Shown: positions 38,093 to 47,111 of the stretch, piece by piece
Layout of the letters: each line of letters begins with the position of its first letter
Numbering within the stretch: the first letter of the stretch is position 1
Program-made: the position numbers and the translations under genes
Origin: Mycolicibacterium sp. 018/SC-01/001
GTDB taxonomy: Bacteria > Actinomycetota > Actinomycetes > Mycobacteriales > Mycobacteriaceae
Length of the DNA stretch: 64,000 nucleotides
Direction of reading: 5' to 3'
Assembly (NCBI RefSeq): GCF_007096635.1
Contig: NZ_VKAA01000001.1
Coordinates: 248,001 to 312,000, forward strand
Notes under the pieces: model-generated
Databases searched by the model: none
The model's input: the letters and a program-made list of their open reading frames with translations, nothing else
Told to the model about the DNA's origin: nothing

Positions 38093-39405
38093 CGACGCAC
38101 GTGCTCGCCCACGGGTTGGGCGGCTCGACCGATCTGCCGATCCCGCTCACCTATGCGCTGATCGGCGCGGCCTGGGCACTGACGTTCACGTTCGCCGTCG
38201 TCGCGCTGGCGTGGAAACAGCCGAAGTTCGACACGTCCCGCCCGGGCCGCGCACTGCCCGAGGTGCTCACCCGCGTCGTCGACGCGTCAGCGACCCGCTG
38301 GGTGCTGACGGTGCTGGCGTTGGGGATGACGGTCTGGGTCGCGATGGCGGCGTTCTTCGGACCCCAGAATTCGGACAACGCGCTCCAGGTCACCTTCTAC
38401 GTGCTGCTCTGGGTGGGGCTCGTGGCGCTCTCGCTGCTGTTCGGCCCGGTGTGGCGGGTGCTCTCGCCGGTTCGCGCGCTGCACCGCATCACCGGAAGCC
38501 CCTCGGTGGGGCGCAGCTACCCCGAACGGGTGGGGTACTGGCCGGCCGCCGCGGGACTGTTCGCGTTCGTCTGGCTGGAGCTCGCCAGCCCCGATCCCGG
38601 TTCTCTGTCGGCGGTGCGGACGTGGCTGCTCATCTACCTCGGCGTCACCCTCGTCGGCACGCTGATTTTCGACACCCGGTGGTGTTCGCGCGCCGATCCG
38701 TTCGAGGTGTACAGCGTCGTCGCGTCCCGACTGTCCCCACTGCGCCGCAATGCCGACGGCCGGATCGCGATCGGCAACCCGTTCGACCACCTCGGCACCC
38801 TGCCGGTTCGACCGGGAACGGTTGCCGTGCTGTCGGTGCTGCTGGGCTCGACCGCTTTCGACAGCTTCTCGGCCACGCCGGCGTTCCGCAATTTCTCCGA
38901 CCGGGTCACGGACTCCGCCGCCACCGCGAGCCTGTTGCGGACCGCCGGGTTGCTGCTGTTCGCCCTCGTGGTGGGAGTGTCCTTCACGCTGGCGGCCCGC
39001 TGCACGGGGGGTGTGGACGCCCGGCAGCGACGGGAACTGCCCGGCAAGATGGCGCACTCGCTGATCCCGATCGTCATCGGATACGTATTCGCCCACTACC
39101 TCACCTATCTGGTCGAACGCGGTCAGGAGGCGATCATCCGGCTCGCGGACCCGCTCGGTCGCGGCTGGAACGTCCTGGGCCTGGCCGACAACGAGGTCAG
39201 CTACGTGCTGTCCATGCACCCCGCGGTGGGCGCCACGCTCAAGGTGGTCTTCGTCGTGGCCGGCCACATCGCCGGTGTGATCGCCGCGCACGACCGGTCG
39301 TTGGCGTTGCTGCCCCGGGCGCACCAGGTGACGGGTCAGCTCGCGATGATGCTGGTGATGGTCGGCTACACGTTCATGGGTTTGTATTTGCTGTTCGGTG
39401 GCTGA
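38089..39405 (+). CDS. Polytopic membrane protein, 'fenitrothion hydrolase'-type family
   Basis: A 438-aa protein with about 9–10 membrane helices. Homologues in actinobacteria are, as I recall, often labelled fenitrothion hydrolase after Burkholderia FedB, but that activity is unlikely to be the native role. Conserved-looking polar residues inside helices include AHSLIPIVIGYVFAHYLTYL near residue 325 and RWCSRADPFEVYS. The N-terminus TTHVLAHGLGGSTDLPIPL begins outside the membrane. Together with the preceding three genes it appears to form one membrane complex; the reaction is unknown. Confidence 0.72.
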   Translation: MTTHVLAHGLGGSTDLPIPLTYALIGAAWALTFTFAVVALAWKQPKFDTSRPGRALPEVLTRVVDASATRWVLTVLALGMTVWVAMAAFFGPQNSDNALQVTFYVLLWVGLVALSLLFGPVWRVLSPVRALHRITGSPSVGRSYPERVGYWPAAAGLFAFVWLELASPDPGSLSAVRTWLLIYLGVTLVGTLIFDTRWCSRADPFEVYSVVASRLSPLRRNADGRIAIGNPFDHLGTLPVRPGTVAVLSVLLGSTAFDSFSATPAFRNFSDRVTDSAATASLLRTAGLLLFALVVGVSFTLAARCTGGVDARQRRELPGKMAHSLIPIVIGYVFAHYLTYLVERGQEAIIRLADPLGRGWNVLGLADNEVSYVLSMHPAVGATLKVVFVVAGHIAGVIAAHDRSLALLPRAHQVTGQLAMMLVMVGYTFMGLYLLFGG

Positions 39406-40093
39406 CCGGCACCGCGCCGACGACAGCGACGCTACTCTGCTCGTTGTGGGCGAGGAGGAAACCCAGCGCGTCGGCTGGTTCGCGTTCCACTTCGACGACG
39501 AGCGGTGGGAGTGGTCCGACGAGGTCCAGACCATGCACGGATACGAGCCGGGAACGGTGACTCCGACCACCGACCTCGTGCTGTCCCACAAACACCCCGA
39601 CGATCGTCCGACTGTCGCCGCCACCCTGCACGAGATGCGCCGCGCCCATCGCCCGTTCTCCACACGTCACCGCATCGTCGACACCCGCGGTGACGTCCGC
39701 GACGTCGTCGTCGTGGGCGATCGGATGACCGACGAACAGGGCCGGGTGATCGGGACGCACGGCTTCTACGTCGACGTGACGCCGGCCCCGCCGATGACCC
39801 AGGAGATGGTCACCGCCGCGCTGAGCGAGATCACCGAGAACCGCGCGGTGATCGAACAGGTCAAGGGCATGCTCATGCTCATCTACCGGGTGGACGGCGA
39901 TGCCGCGTTCGAACTGCTGCGCTGGCGGTCCCAGGAATCGAACGTCAAACTACGGGCGCTCGCCGAGCAACTGCTCGCCGACTACCAGCAGCTCGTGTAC
40001 CAGGACACGCTGCCTGATCGCGAGACGTTCGACCATCTGCTCCTGACCGCCCATCAGCGGGTGGGAAGCAACGGCGATACCGTGAACCCATGA
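39398..40093 (+). CDS. PAS–ANTAR RNA-binding regulator
   Basis: A 231-aa regulator. Residues about 25–130 form a PAS-like domain (GWFAFHFDDERWEWSDEVQ, HPDDRPTV, FYVDVTP). Residues about 155–205 form an ANTAR three-helix bundle (RAVIEQVKGMLMLIYRVDGD, AFELLRWRSQESNVKLRALA). ANTAR proteins bind paired RNA hexaloops to stop transcription termination, here probably in response to the PAS signal. It overlaps the membrane protein gene upstream by 8 bases and pncA by four (ATGA), so it is part of the same operon. Its RNA target was not found. Confidence 0.87.
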   Translation: MADRHRADDSDATLLVVGEEETQRVGWFAFHFDDERWEWSDEVQTMHGYEPGTVTPTTDLVLSHKHPDDRPTVAATLHEMRRAHRPFSTRHRIVDTRGDVRDVVVVGDRMTDEQGRVIGTHGFYVDVTPAPPMTQEMVTAALSEITENRAVIEQVKGMLMLIYRVDGDAAFELLRWRSQESNVKLRALAEQLLADYQQLVYQDTLPDRETFDHLLLTAHQRVGSNGDTVNP

Positions 40094-40650
40094 CCGGGAC
40101 GACAGCGCTGATCATCGTCGACGTACAGAACGACTTCTGCGAAGGCGGCTCGCTGGCGGTCGACGGCGGAACGTCTGTCGCCCGTGCCACCAGCGCGCTT
40201 CTGTCCGGCGAGCACGGGTACGACCACGTCGTCGCGACCAAGGATTTCCACATCGACCCGGGCGAGCACTTCTCCGACCAGCCGGACTACGTCACGTCGT
40301 GGCCGCGGCACTGCGTCGCCGGCACCGACGGGGCCGAGTTCCATCCCGACCTCGACGTCACATCGGTCGAGGCCGTGTTCCGCAAGGGCCATTACTCGGC
40401 CGCCTACAGCGGCTTCGAGGGCGTCGACGACGACGGCACAACGCTGGCCGACTGGCTGCGGCAGCGCGGCGTCGACACCGTCGACGTGGTCGGCATCGCC
40501 ACCGACTACTGCGTCAAGGCGACCGCCGCCGACGCTGCCGACCACGGACTGACGACCCGCGTCCTGCTCGATCTCACCGCCGGCGTCGCGCCGGTGACGA
40601 CCCAGGATGCCGTTGCCGCACTGCGCGCAGCCGGTGTCATCGTCAATTGA
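40090..40650 (+). CDS. pncA: Nicotinamidase/pyrazinamidase
   Basis: A 186-aa cysteine hydrolase that converts nicotinamide to nicotinic acid, and in M. tuberculosis also activates pyrazinamide. The catalytic triad is visible as Asp in IIVDVQNDFCEGG, Lys in FRKGHYSAAYSGFEG and Cys in GIATDYCVKATA. Iron ligands lie in ATKDFHIDPGEHFSD and the later His of WPRHCVAG. The chain aligns closely with M. tuberculosis PncA. It is the last gene of the overlapping run, coupled to the PAS–ANTAR gene, an unexpected partner. Confidence 0.96.
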   Translation: MTGTTALIIVDVQNDFCEGGSLAVDGGTSVARATSALLSGEHGYDHVVATKDFHIDPGEHFSDQPDYVTSWPRHCVAGTDGAEFHPDLDVTSVEAVFRKGHYSAAYSGFEGVDDDGTTLADWLRQRGVDTVDVVGIATDYCVKATAADAADHGLTTRVLLDLTAGVAPVTTQDAVAALRAAGVIVN

Positions 40651-40737
40651 CGTTCCTGTGACATAACGGACGGTTGCAGTGCCCGTGTTGTGGGCATCCG
40701 CTACCGCCACCCGCCGATCGCACTTCAGGAGAGCTCC

Positions 40738-42897
40738 TTGACTCAGACCGCCGCCTCGCCGGACACCTCCTTTCCGCTCGAGGTGTGGCCCGGTAAGGCC
40801 TATCCGCTCGGCGCCACCTACGACGGCTACGGCACGAACTTCGCGCTGTTCAGCGAGGCGGCCGAAAAGGTCGAGCTCTGCCTGTTCGACGCGAACGGCG
40901 AGCAGACCGACTGCATCACGCTGCCCGAGGTCGACGGGTACATCTGGCACGGCTTCATCCCGAACATCGAGCCGGGCCAGCGCTACGGCTATCGGGTGTA
41001 CGGCCCCTACGACCCGGCCAACGGGCTGCGCTGCAACCCCACCAAGCTGCTGCTCGACCCCTACGCCAAGGCCATCGACGGACAGTTCGACTGGAACCAG
41101 TCGCTGTTCAGCTACACCTTCGGCGACCCGGACAGCCGCAACGACGACGACTCGGCAGCCAGCATGCCCAAGTCCGTGGTGGTCAACCCGTACTTCGACT
41201 GGGGCAACGACCGCCCGCCCAACCATGAGTACGCCGACTCGGTGATCTACGAGGCCCACGTCAAGGGCCTCACCCAGACCCACCCCGACATCCCCGAGCA
41301 GATCCGCGGCACCTACGCCGCCGTCGCCCACCCGGTGATCATCGAGCATCTCAAATCGCTGGGCATCACGGCCATCGAGCTGATGCCGGTGCACCACTTC
41401 GCCAACGACTCGACCCTGGTCGACAAGGGGCTCTCGAACTACTGGGGCTACAACACGATCGGGTTCTTCGCCCCCGACTCGAAGTACAGCTCCAACCCGA
41501 ACCCCGGCGGGCAGGTCCAGGAGTTCAAGGCGATGGTGCGCGCGCTGCACGAAGCGGGCATCGAAGTCATCCTCGACGTCGTCTACAACCACACCGCCGA
41601 GGGCAATCACATGGGCCCGACCCTGTCGATGCGCGGCATCGACAACGCGGCGTACTACCAGCTCGTCGACGACGACAAGCGGTACTACATGGACTACACC
41701 GGCACCGGCAACAGCTTCAACGTGCGGCATCCGCACTCGCTGCAGCTGATCATGGACTCGCTGCGCTACTGGGTCACCGAGATGCACGTCGACGGGTTCC
41801 GCTTCGACCTGGCCTCGACGCTGGCCCGCGAGTTCTACGACGTCGACCGGCTCGCGACGTTCTTCGAGCTCGTGCAGCAGGACCCGACGGTCAGTCAGGT
41901 CAAGCTGATCGCCGAGCCGTGGGACGTCGGCCCCGGCGGCTATCAGGTCGGCAACTTCCCCCCGCAGTGGACGGAATGGAACGGCAAGTACCGCGACACC
42001 GTGCGCGACTTCTGGCGCGGCGAGGACGCCAGCATCGACGAGTTCGCCTACCGGTTGACCGGCTCGTCGGACCTCTACGAGCACACCGCGCGCCGGCCCG
42101 TCGCGTCGATCAACTTCGTCATCGCCCACGACGGCTTCACGCTGCGCGACCTGGTGTCCTACAACGAGAAGCACAACGAAGCCAACGGCGAGGACAACAA
42201 CGACGGCGAGAGCCACAACAGGTCCTGGAACTGCGGCGTGGAGGGTCCCACCGACGACCCCGAGATCAACGCCCTGCGGGCCCAGCAGGAACGCAACTTC
42301 CTGACGACACTGCTGCTGTCCCAGGGCGTGCCGATGATCTGCCACGGTGACGAGCTGGGGCGCACCCAGGGCGGCAACAACAACGGCTACTGCCAGGACA
42401 ACGAGATCACCTGGATCGACTGGTCTGCAGTCGACGAGGGGCTGCTCGATTTCACCCGCGCGGTGTCCGGTCTGCGGGCCGGCCATCCGGTGTTCCGGCG
42501 GCGGCGCTTCTTCTCCGGCAAGCCCGTCGGGCGCCGCGGCGACGCGGGCCTGCCCGACATCGCGTGGTTCGGACCCGACGGCACCGAGATGTCCGGCGAG
42601 GACTGGGGTGCGGGTTTCGCGAAGTCGCTGACCGTGTTCCTCAACGGCCAGGGCATCCCCGACATGGACGCCCGCGGCCAACGGGTGGTCGACGACTCGT
42701 TCCTGCTGTGCTTCAACGCCCACTACGAACCGATCGAGTTCACCCTGCCGCCCAAGGAGTTCGGGGCGGCGTGGGTGTCGGAGATCAACACCACCGAGCT
42801 CGCCCCTGACGGCCAACCGGACGAGCCGCACCCGGCCGGGGCGACCCTGAAGGTCCCGGCGCGGGCGACGATCGTGCTGCGCGCCCAGACGGATTGA
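40738..42897 (+). CDS. glgX: Glycogen debranching enzyme
   Basis: A 719-aa GH13 isoamylase-type enzyme that removes alpha-1,6 branches from glycogen. An N-terminal CBM48 domain (ATYDGYGTNFALFSEAA) precedes the barrel with DVVYNHTAEGNHMGP, the nucleophile Asp in VDGFRFDLAS, the acid Glu in LIAEPWDVG and the stabilising FVIAHDGFT. It probably starts at TTG behind AGGAGA; a GTG lies 16 codons upstream. It lies about 90 bases after pncA, so read-through from the upstream operon is possible. Maltokinase is convergent downstream, linking this to glycogen/maltose-1-phosphate metabolism. Confidence 0.95.
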   Translation: MTQTAASPDTSFPLEVWPGKAYPLGATYDGYGTNFALFSEAAEKVELCLFDANGEQTDCITLPEVDGYIWHGFIPNIEPGQRYGYRVYGPYDPANGLRCNPTKLLLDPYAKAIDGQFDWNQSLFSYTFGDPDSRNDDDSAASMPKSVVVNPYFDWGNDRPPNHEYADSVIYEAHVKGLTQTHPDIPEQIRGTYAAVAHPVIIEHLKSLGITAIELMPVHHFANDSTLVDKGLSNYWGYNTIGFFAPDSKYSSNPNPGGQVQEFKAMVRALHEAGIEVILDVVYNHTAEGNHMGPTLSMRGIDNAAYYQLVDDDKRYYMDYTGTGNSFNVRHPHSLQLIMDSLRYWVTEMHVDGFRFDLASTLAREFYDVDRLATFFELVQQDPTVSQVKLIAEPWDVGPGGYQVGNFPPQWTEWNGKYRDTVRDFWRGEDASIDEFAYRLTGSSDLYEHTARRPVASINFVIAHDGFTLRDLVSYNEKHNEANGEDNNDGESHNRSWNCGVEGPTDDPEINALRAQQERNFLTTLLLSQGVPMICHGDELGRTQGGNNNGYCQDNEITWIDWSAVDEGLLDFTRAVSGLRAGHPVFRRRRFFSGKPVGRRGDAGLPDIAWFGPDGTEMSGEDWGAGFAKSLTVFLNGQGIPDMDARGQRVVDDSFLLCFNAHYEPIEFTLPPKEFGAAWVSEINTTELAPDGQPDEPHPAGATLKVPARATIVLRAQTD

Positions 42898-42924
42898 TCG
42901 CTGGTGAAAGGCGTTGCGCAGCTT

Positions 42925-42950
42925 GACGCTTACCCGCCGGGTTCAGCGTC
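42925..42950. terminator. Terminator after glgX
   Basis: GACGCT and AGCGTC arms enclose an inner ACCC/GGGT stem with a three-base loop. It starts 27 bases past the glgX stop and is followed by TTTG on the + strand. It could work in both directions between the convergent genes. Confidence 0.6.
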
Positions 42951-42979
42951 TTTGATCCGCTGATGTGTTAGCTTGGGAG

Positions 42980-43086
42980 AGCTGTTGCAGCCGTGGCCGC
43001 TTGTTGGCTGGATGCCACCGGTCGGGCGGGCCGGAGTAGGAGCCGTTGAGCGGCGGTGACCTACCGGGTGGCCACGGTTGCCAGCT
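42980..43086 (+). other. Highly structured ~107-base non-coding element
   Basis: Outer arms of 17 paired bases (AGCTG plus GCAGCCGTGGCC on the left, GGCCACGGTTGC plus CAGCT on the right, with a TT bulge) enclose a ~70-base loop region. That region has its own complementary segments (CCACCGGT and ACCGGGTGG). The right arm runs straight into TTTTT. This looks like a folded RNA ending in an intrinsic terminator, or a small palindromic element. It fills the space between the glgX terminator and the 3' end of the maltokinase gene. Confidence 0.55.
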
Positions 43087-43099
43087 TTTTCCAGTGCTG

Positions 43100-44401
43100 T
43101 CAGGTGCGCACGATGCGTTCGATCGAGCGCATCGGGATCGGCAACCACGTCGGACGGAACCTGGCCTCATAAGCCGCCTCGTAGACGGCCTTGTCCAACT
43201 CGTAGGCCGCCAAGATCTCACGTGCCGCAGCCGGATCCGTCCCGCCACCGGCGGCATATCCGGCGCAGAACGCGGCGCTGTTGCGGTCCACCCACTCTCG
43301 CGCCCGCTCGGCCAGCGTCGGATCGTCCTCACCGTGAGCACTGCGCTCGACGACGAGTTGGTAGGCGGCGTACTCGAACGACCGCAACACGCCGGCGACG
43401 TCGCGCAGCGGCGAATCGGGTCGGCGGCGCTCCTCCAGCGGTTGACCGGGCTCCCCCTCGAAATCGATCAGCAGCCAGCCGCCCTCGGTGTGCAACACCT
43501 GCCCCAGGTGCAGATCGCCGTGCACGCGCTGCACGAGAAGCGTCTGGTCGGCCAGCGCCCGATACCGCCGCTCGATCCGCGGTGCATGTTCGGCCAGCGC
43601 GGGCGCCGCGTCGACCGCGGCCGTCAACCGGTCGAGGACCGTGCCGACGGGGAACGGGACGGTCGACGTGCCGAGCGCTTCGGCCAGCGCTGCGTGCACC
43701 GACGCCACCGCCTCCCCGAGTCGGCGCGACTGGTCGGTGAAGTCGGAGAAGCCCTCGCGGGTGCTGGCCGTCGCCATGTCCCAGCCCTCGCAACTGTCCG
43801 CCGCGAAGGCCGTCACCATGCCGAGGGCCGCCGACTCTGAACCACCCCGTGCGTCGCCGGTTTCGAACGACCCGAAAAGCGTTGCCACATGCGGGTTGTG
43901 CGCACGAGCCAGCACGCGGTTCAGTTCGATGTCGGGGTTGATGCCCGCCGTCACGCGGCGGAACACCTTCAGGATCGCGTCGTTGCCGAAGATCACGCTG
44001 GTGTTGCTCTGCTCCGCCCCCGACACGCGCGGTGCGGCGTCGAGCGGCAACGTGGCGCCGGGCTCCTTGACGAAGGTGAGCGGACCCACCGTCGCGGACC
44101 GATCGATCAATGACAGCAGATGGCCGGCCGCGGCAGGATCGAACATCCCGTCGTAGGCGAACCGCCCCTGATCCGAGCCGATCGCTGCGAGATCACCGAA
44201 ATCGGGTACCGGGTTCTCGCTCCAGCGGACCAGAACCTGATAGCGCTCCGCGGTGCCGTCGGCGTAGCCGACGTCGAGCAGCACGTGGTCCAGGTCGGAT
44301 CCGAGCGGGGTGACGGTGGTGGGTTCGACTCGGGTCAGGTGGCGGGTGCGACCGGCGTACCAGCGCTGTCGCACGATCCAGTCAGCGTAGGGCAGTCTCA
44401 T
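43100..44401 (-). CDS. mak: Maltokinase
   Basis: A 433-aa kinase that phosphorylates maltose to maltose-1-phosphate, the donor for GlgE glucan synthesis. Features are the N-terminal cap [16 protein letters not shown], the nucleotide-binding Lys strand [23 protein letters not shown], the catalytic loop [14 protein letters not shown] and the metal site [13 protein letters not shown]. Close similarity to M. tuberculosis Mak is evident. In many mycobacteria treS lies directly upstream, but here the upstream gene is a Ser-rich envelope protein. The frame is open far upstream, but the ATG giving MRLPYADW is the plausible start. Confidence 0.92.
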   Translation of the reverse strand: MRLPYADWIVRQRWYAGRTRHLTRVEPTTVTPLGSDLDHVLLDVGYADGTAERYQVLVRWSENPVPDFGDLAAIGSDQGRFAYDGMFDPAAAGHLLSLIDRSATVGPLTFVKEPGATLPLDAAPRVSGAEQSNTSVIFGNDAILKVFRRVTAGINPDIELNRVLARAHNPHVATLFGSFETGDARGGSESAALGMVTAFAADSCEGWDMATASTREGFSDFTDQSRRLGEAVASVHAALAEALGTSTVPFPVGTVLDRLTAAVDAAPALAEHAPRIERRYRALADQTLLVQRVHGDLHLGQVLHTEGGWLLIDFEGEPGQPLEERRRPDSPLRDVAGVLRSFEYAAYQLVVERSAHGEDDPTLAERAREWVDRNSAAFCAGYAAGGGTDPAAAREILAAYELDKAVYEAAYEARFRPTWLPIPMRSIERIVRT

Positions 44402-44442
44402 CACAGAACCCCTGTACCCGTTCCACTGCCGAGACCCCACGC

Positions 44443-45483
44443 TCAGGCCAGGAAACGCTCCACTCCGGCGGTGCGCACGTAGCGCAGGCTGTTCGCCTGC
44501 CGATAGCCGAGCACGCCTCCCCCGAATGTGACGAGGAGCAGCCCGGCCAGACCCGGGAGCGCGACAGCGGCGATCTGAGCGACGGTCGGGCCCGCCAGCG
44601 AGCGCGGCATCGCCTCGGCGCGCGGGCCGGCCGCGGTCTCCAGCGGGCGGGCAGTGATGCCCGGGGTGGGCTCGATCGAGCCGCGGATTGCCGGCGTGCT
44701 CGCCCCGGCGACGCCCGGCGCGGTCGCACCCGGTCCCGCGGCCACGGCGTCCGGCACCGGCAGGCCTGCGCGGGGCGAACCACCGGCGGCGGTGATGGCG
44801 CGGGGAACCGTCACCACGAGCGGGGCGTGCAGCACGGCGGGATTGCGTCCTGCCCCGCCACTGCCTCCCCCGGCACCGGCGGTCCCGGTCGAGGCGTCCA
44901 CGACCGGCGCCTCCTCCTGGGTGCGGAACGCCGGACCCGGTGGGGGCGCGGGGGGCACGATCGCCAGTGCGGAGAGGAACTCGGTCAACGACGGCACCGG
45001 GATCTGCACGGTGCCGACGAAGTTGCGTGGCAGCGGCAGCTGGCCCGGCTGGATCTCGCCGGGGGCGGGCAGCCGCAGGACCGGGATGGTCAGCGTCGAG
45101 CCCGAGTCGAGCTTGCCGGACTCGCGGGCAGGCGGCGTGGGCTCCTGGTCGGCGGGTTCGCGTGTGCTGCCGCCACCGATGCGCGACGACGTGTCGGGCT
45201 CGGTGTCGACGGTGACCGAGGAGTCTTCGGGGCTGTCGACCGACGATGAGGTGTCTCCCGAGCTGTCCGACGTACCCGACGAGTTCGATGAGTTCGATGA
45301 GGTGTCCGTCGATCCGCCCGACGATGTCGACGACCCGGAGCCGGAGTCCGACGACGTCTGCGAGGACCCGTCTCCGCCGTCGGACGGCTGAGCGAGTGCG
45401 GGCACGGCACCGGCGCCGCCGAAGACGATCACGAGGGAGAGCGCACCGGCGGCCGCGAGGGCACGCGATGCGGGCCGCCCCAT
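44443..45483 (-). CDS. Ser-rich, C-terminally anchored envelope protein
   Basis: A 346-aa protein of unknown function. A signal peptide ([23 protein letters not shown]) is followed by a ~65-residue Ser/Thr/Gly/Asp low-complexity region and a Pro/Ala-rich middle part with [20 protein letters not shown] and [19 protein letters not shown]. One C-terminal membrane helix ([20 protein letters not shown]) and a short basic cytoplasmic end ([14 protein letters not shown]) close the chain. The layout suggests a stalk-like surface protein, possibly glycosylated. It lies 41 bases upstream of mak on the same strand. Confidence 0.7.
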   Translation of the reverse strand: MGRPASRALAAAGALSLVIVFGGAGAVPALAQPSDGGDGSSQTSSDSGSGSSTSSGGSTDTSSNSSNSSGTSDSSGDTSSSVDSPEDSSVTVDTEPDTSSRIGGGSTREPADQEPTPPARESGKLDSGSTLTIPVLRLPAPGEIQPGQLPLPRNFVGTVQIPVPSLTEFLSALAIVPPAPPPGPAFRTQEEAPVVDASTGTAGAGGGSGGAGRNPAVLHAPLVVTVPRAITAAGGSPRAGLPVPDAVAAGPGATAPGVAGASTPAIRGSIEPTPGITARPLETAAGPRAEAMPRSLAGPTVAQIAAVALPGLAGLLLVTFGGGVLGYRQANSLRYVRTAGVERFLA

Positions 45484-45618
45484 ATTGCCCCCTCATCCAG
45501 CCGAGACGCCGTGACTACCTCGGCAATTCTCGCACACCGGCACAACCCCGTACCCGGATCGGAGTTTGCTGCACGGTCTCGGAAATCGACGCGTGCGTCA
45601 GCGGGTTATGGTGCCGTC

Positions 45619-46431
45619 ATGACGTCCGGAAGCCGAGCCCGCGACCATGGCGACCCCGGCGATGCGCCGACCATTCCGCCGCCGCTGCGCGAGCCCGTGA
45701 ACTCGGCCCGCCCGTCGGCCGCCGAAGAGGCGCGCACGATCGCGGCGTCGATGAATTCGGCCACCCTGGCGACCTTGACCGCCGAGGGCGATCCGTGGGC
45801 GTCGTTCGTCACCTACGGACTGCTCGACGGCGCCCCGGTGCTGTGCGTGTCGAACCTCGCCGAGCACGGCCGCAACCTGGCCGCCGATCCCCGGGCCAGC
45901 CTCGCGATCGTCGCACCCGCGACCGAGTCCGATCCGCTCGCGAACGCGCGGATCACCATCGCCGGCCACGTGGAACGACCGACCGGTGCCGAACAGGCGG
46001 CAGCGCGCGACGCGCACCTGACGGCGGTCGAGGCGGCGAAGTACTACATCGACTACAGCGATTTCACGCTGTGGGTGTTGCGCGTGGCCCGGGTGCGGTG
46101 GGTCGGCGGCTACGGCCGCATGGAGTCGACGAGCGGCGCCGACTACAGCGCCGCCCAGCCGGACCCGGTCAGCCCGCAGGCCGCGGGCGCGATCGCCCAC
46201 CTCAACGCCGACCATGCGGATGCGCTCGCCGCGATGGCACGCGAACTGGGCGGCTACCCGGACACCACGACCGCGTCCTGCACCGGCGTCGACCGCTACG
46301 GCCTGGACCTACGCGTGATGACGGAACGCGGAATGGCCTACACCAGAATCGGTTTCCCGTCCGTCCTGACGTCGGCTGACGAATTGCGTTCGGCCACCGT
46401 CGAGTTGACGTGCCGGGCTCGCGGGAAGTGA
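45619..46431 (+). CDS. HugZ-like PPOX protein with DUF2470
   Basis: A 270-aa two-domain protein. The N-terminal split barrel (ATLATLTAEGDPWASFVTYG near residue 50, LCVSNLAEHGRNLAADPRAS) resembles HugZ-type haem oxygenases and FMN-binding PPOX proteins. Residues about 185–260 form DUF2470 (AIAHLNADHADALAAMAREL, YGLDLRVM). Actinobacterial members may bind or degrade haem or serve as flavin-type reductases; I cannot decide. The ATG start follows a spacer divergent from the Ser-rich protein gene. Confidence 0.83.
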   Translation: MTSGSRARDHGDPGDAPTIPPPLREPVNSARPSAAEEARTIAASMNSATLATLTAEGDPWASFVTYGLLDGAPVLCVSNLAEHGRNLAADPRASLAIVAPATESDPLANARITIAGHVERPTGAEQAAARDAHLTAVEAAKYYIDYSDFTLWVLRVARVRWVGGYGRMESTSGADYSAAQPDPVSPQAAGAIAHLNADHADALAAMARELGGYPDTTTASCTGVDRYGLDLRVMTERGMAYTRIGFPSVLTSADELRSATVELTCRARGK

Positions 46432-46457
46432 GCCAGGGCGGGCACTACGATCGCGCT

Positions 46458-47036
46458 ATGTGCGAGCAGATGCAGCGTCCCGAGACCTGGCAGGCCGCGT
46501 TCGAGCTGATCCGTACCCGCGGGCACGAGCGTCGTGACGAGCCGTTCCGGCTGGCCAGCGGCCAGCTCAGCCACGACTACATCGACGGCAAGTTCGCGGT
46601 GGACACCGGGGAGCGCCTGGCGGTGGTGAGCCGTGCCGTGGCCGACCTGGCTGCCGCCCACGGTATCGAGTTCGACGCTGTCGGTGGCCTCACCATGGGG
46701 GCGGACCCGCTGGCCCACGGCGTGGCGATGGTGACGGGCAAGGCGTGGTTCTCGGTACGCAAGGAGCAGAAGAGCCGCGGCCGGGAGCAGTGGATCGAGG
46801 GCACCCGGCTGCAGTCCGGCGACCGGGTGCTGCTCGTCGACGACGTGATCAGCACCGGCGGTTCGACCGAGCAGGCACTCGAGCGCATCGCGCCCCTCGG
46901 CGTCGTGGTGACGGGCGTGATCCCGATGGTGGATCGCGGAGACATCGCCGCGGCCCGATTCGCCAAGCGCGGCATCCCGTTCCACGCGCTGGTGAGCTAT
47001 CGCGACCTGGGCATCGACCCCGTCCAGGACGTCTGA
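46458..47036 (+). CDS. pyrE: Orotate phosphoribosyltransferase
   Basis: A 192-aa enzyme of pyrimidine synthesis that joins orotate and PRPP to make orotidine monophosphate. The PRPP-binding motif is VLLVDDVISTGGST near residue 125. The catalytic loop region is FSVRKEQKSRGREQWIEG and the substrate loop is AVGGLTMGADPL. The N-terminal FRLASGQLSHDYIDGK is also typical. The first ATG in the natural context is chosen over an in-frame codon 16 positions upstream. It lies 26 bases after the HugZ-like gene. Confidence 0.94.
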   Translation: MCEQMQRPETWQAAFELIRTRGHERRDEPFRLASGQLSHDYIDGKFAVDTGERLAVVSRAVADLAAAHGIEFDAVGGLTMGADPLAHGVAMVTGKAWFSVRKEQKSRGREQWIEGTRLQSGDRVLLVDDVISTGGSTEQALERIAPLGVVVTGVIPMVDRGDIAAARFAKRGIPFHALVSYRDLGIDPVQDV

Positions 47037-47043
47037 CCCCTTA

Positions 47044-47067
47044 CCGCCCAAACCGACGTTCGGGCGG
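47044..47067. terminator. Terminator between pyrE and the ABC operon
   Basis: CCGCCC and GGGCGG arms are extended by an AAC/GTT pair set around a CGAC loop. It begins 8 bases after the pyrE stop, and convergent transcription ends on both sides of it. No U-run follows. Confidence 0.55.
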
Positions 47068-47111
47068 GAAAGTGCGAGAGAAACCCACCATTTCGTCGAT
47101 CTCGGCGCCCG

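Noticed and set aside
35764..38112. A 782-codon open frame on the minus strand.
   Set aside because: It is antisense to the membrane operon genes and rich in His/Arg/Asp/Gln with no domain, as expected for a codon-bias shadow.
40054..42831. A 925-codon open frame on the minus strand.
   Set aside because: It covers pncA and glgX in antisense. Both sense genes have clear catalytic motifs, and the antisense product has no known fold.
44402..45496. A 365-codon upstream extension of the maltokinase frame.
   Set aside because: It overlaps the Ser-rich envelope protein in another frame and is Arg/Ala-rich without domains. Known Mak proteins begin near LPYADW.
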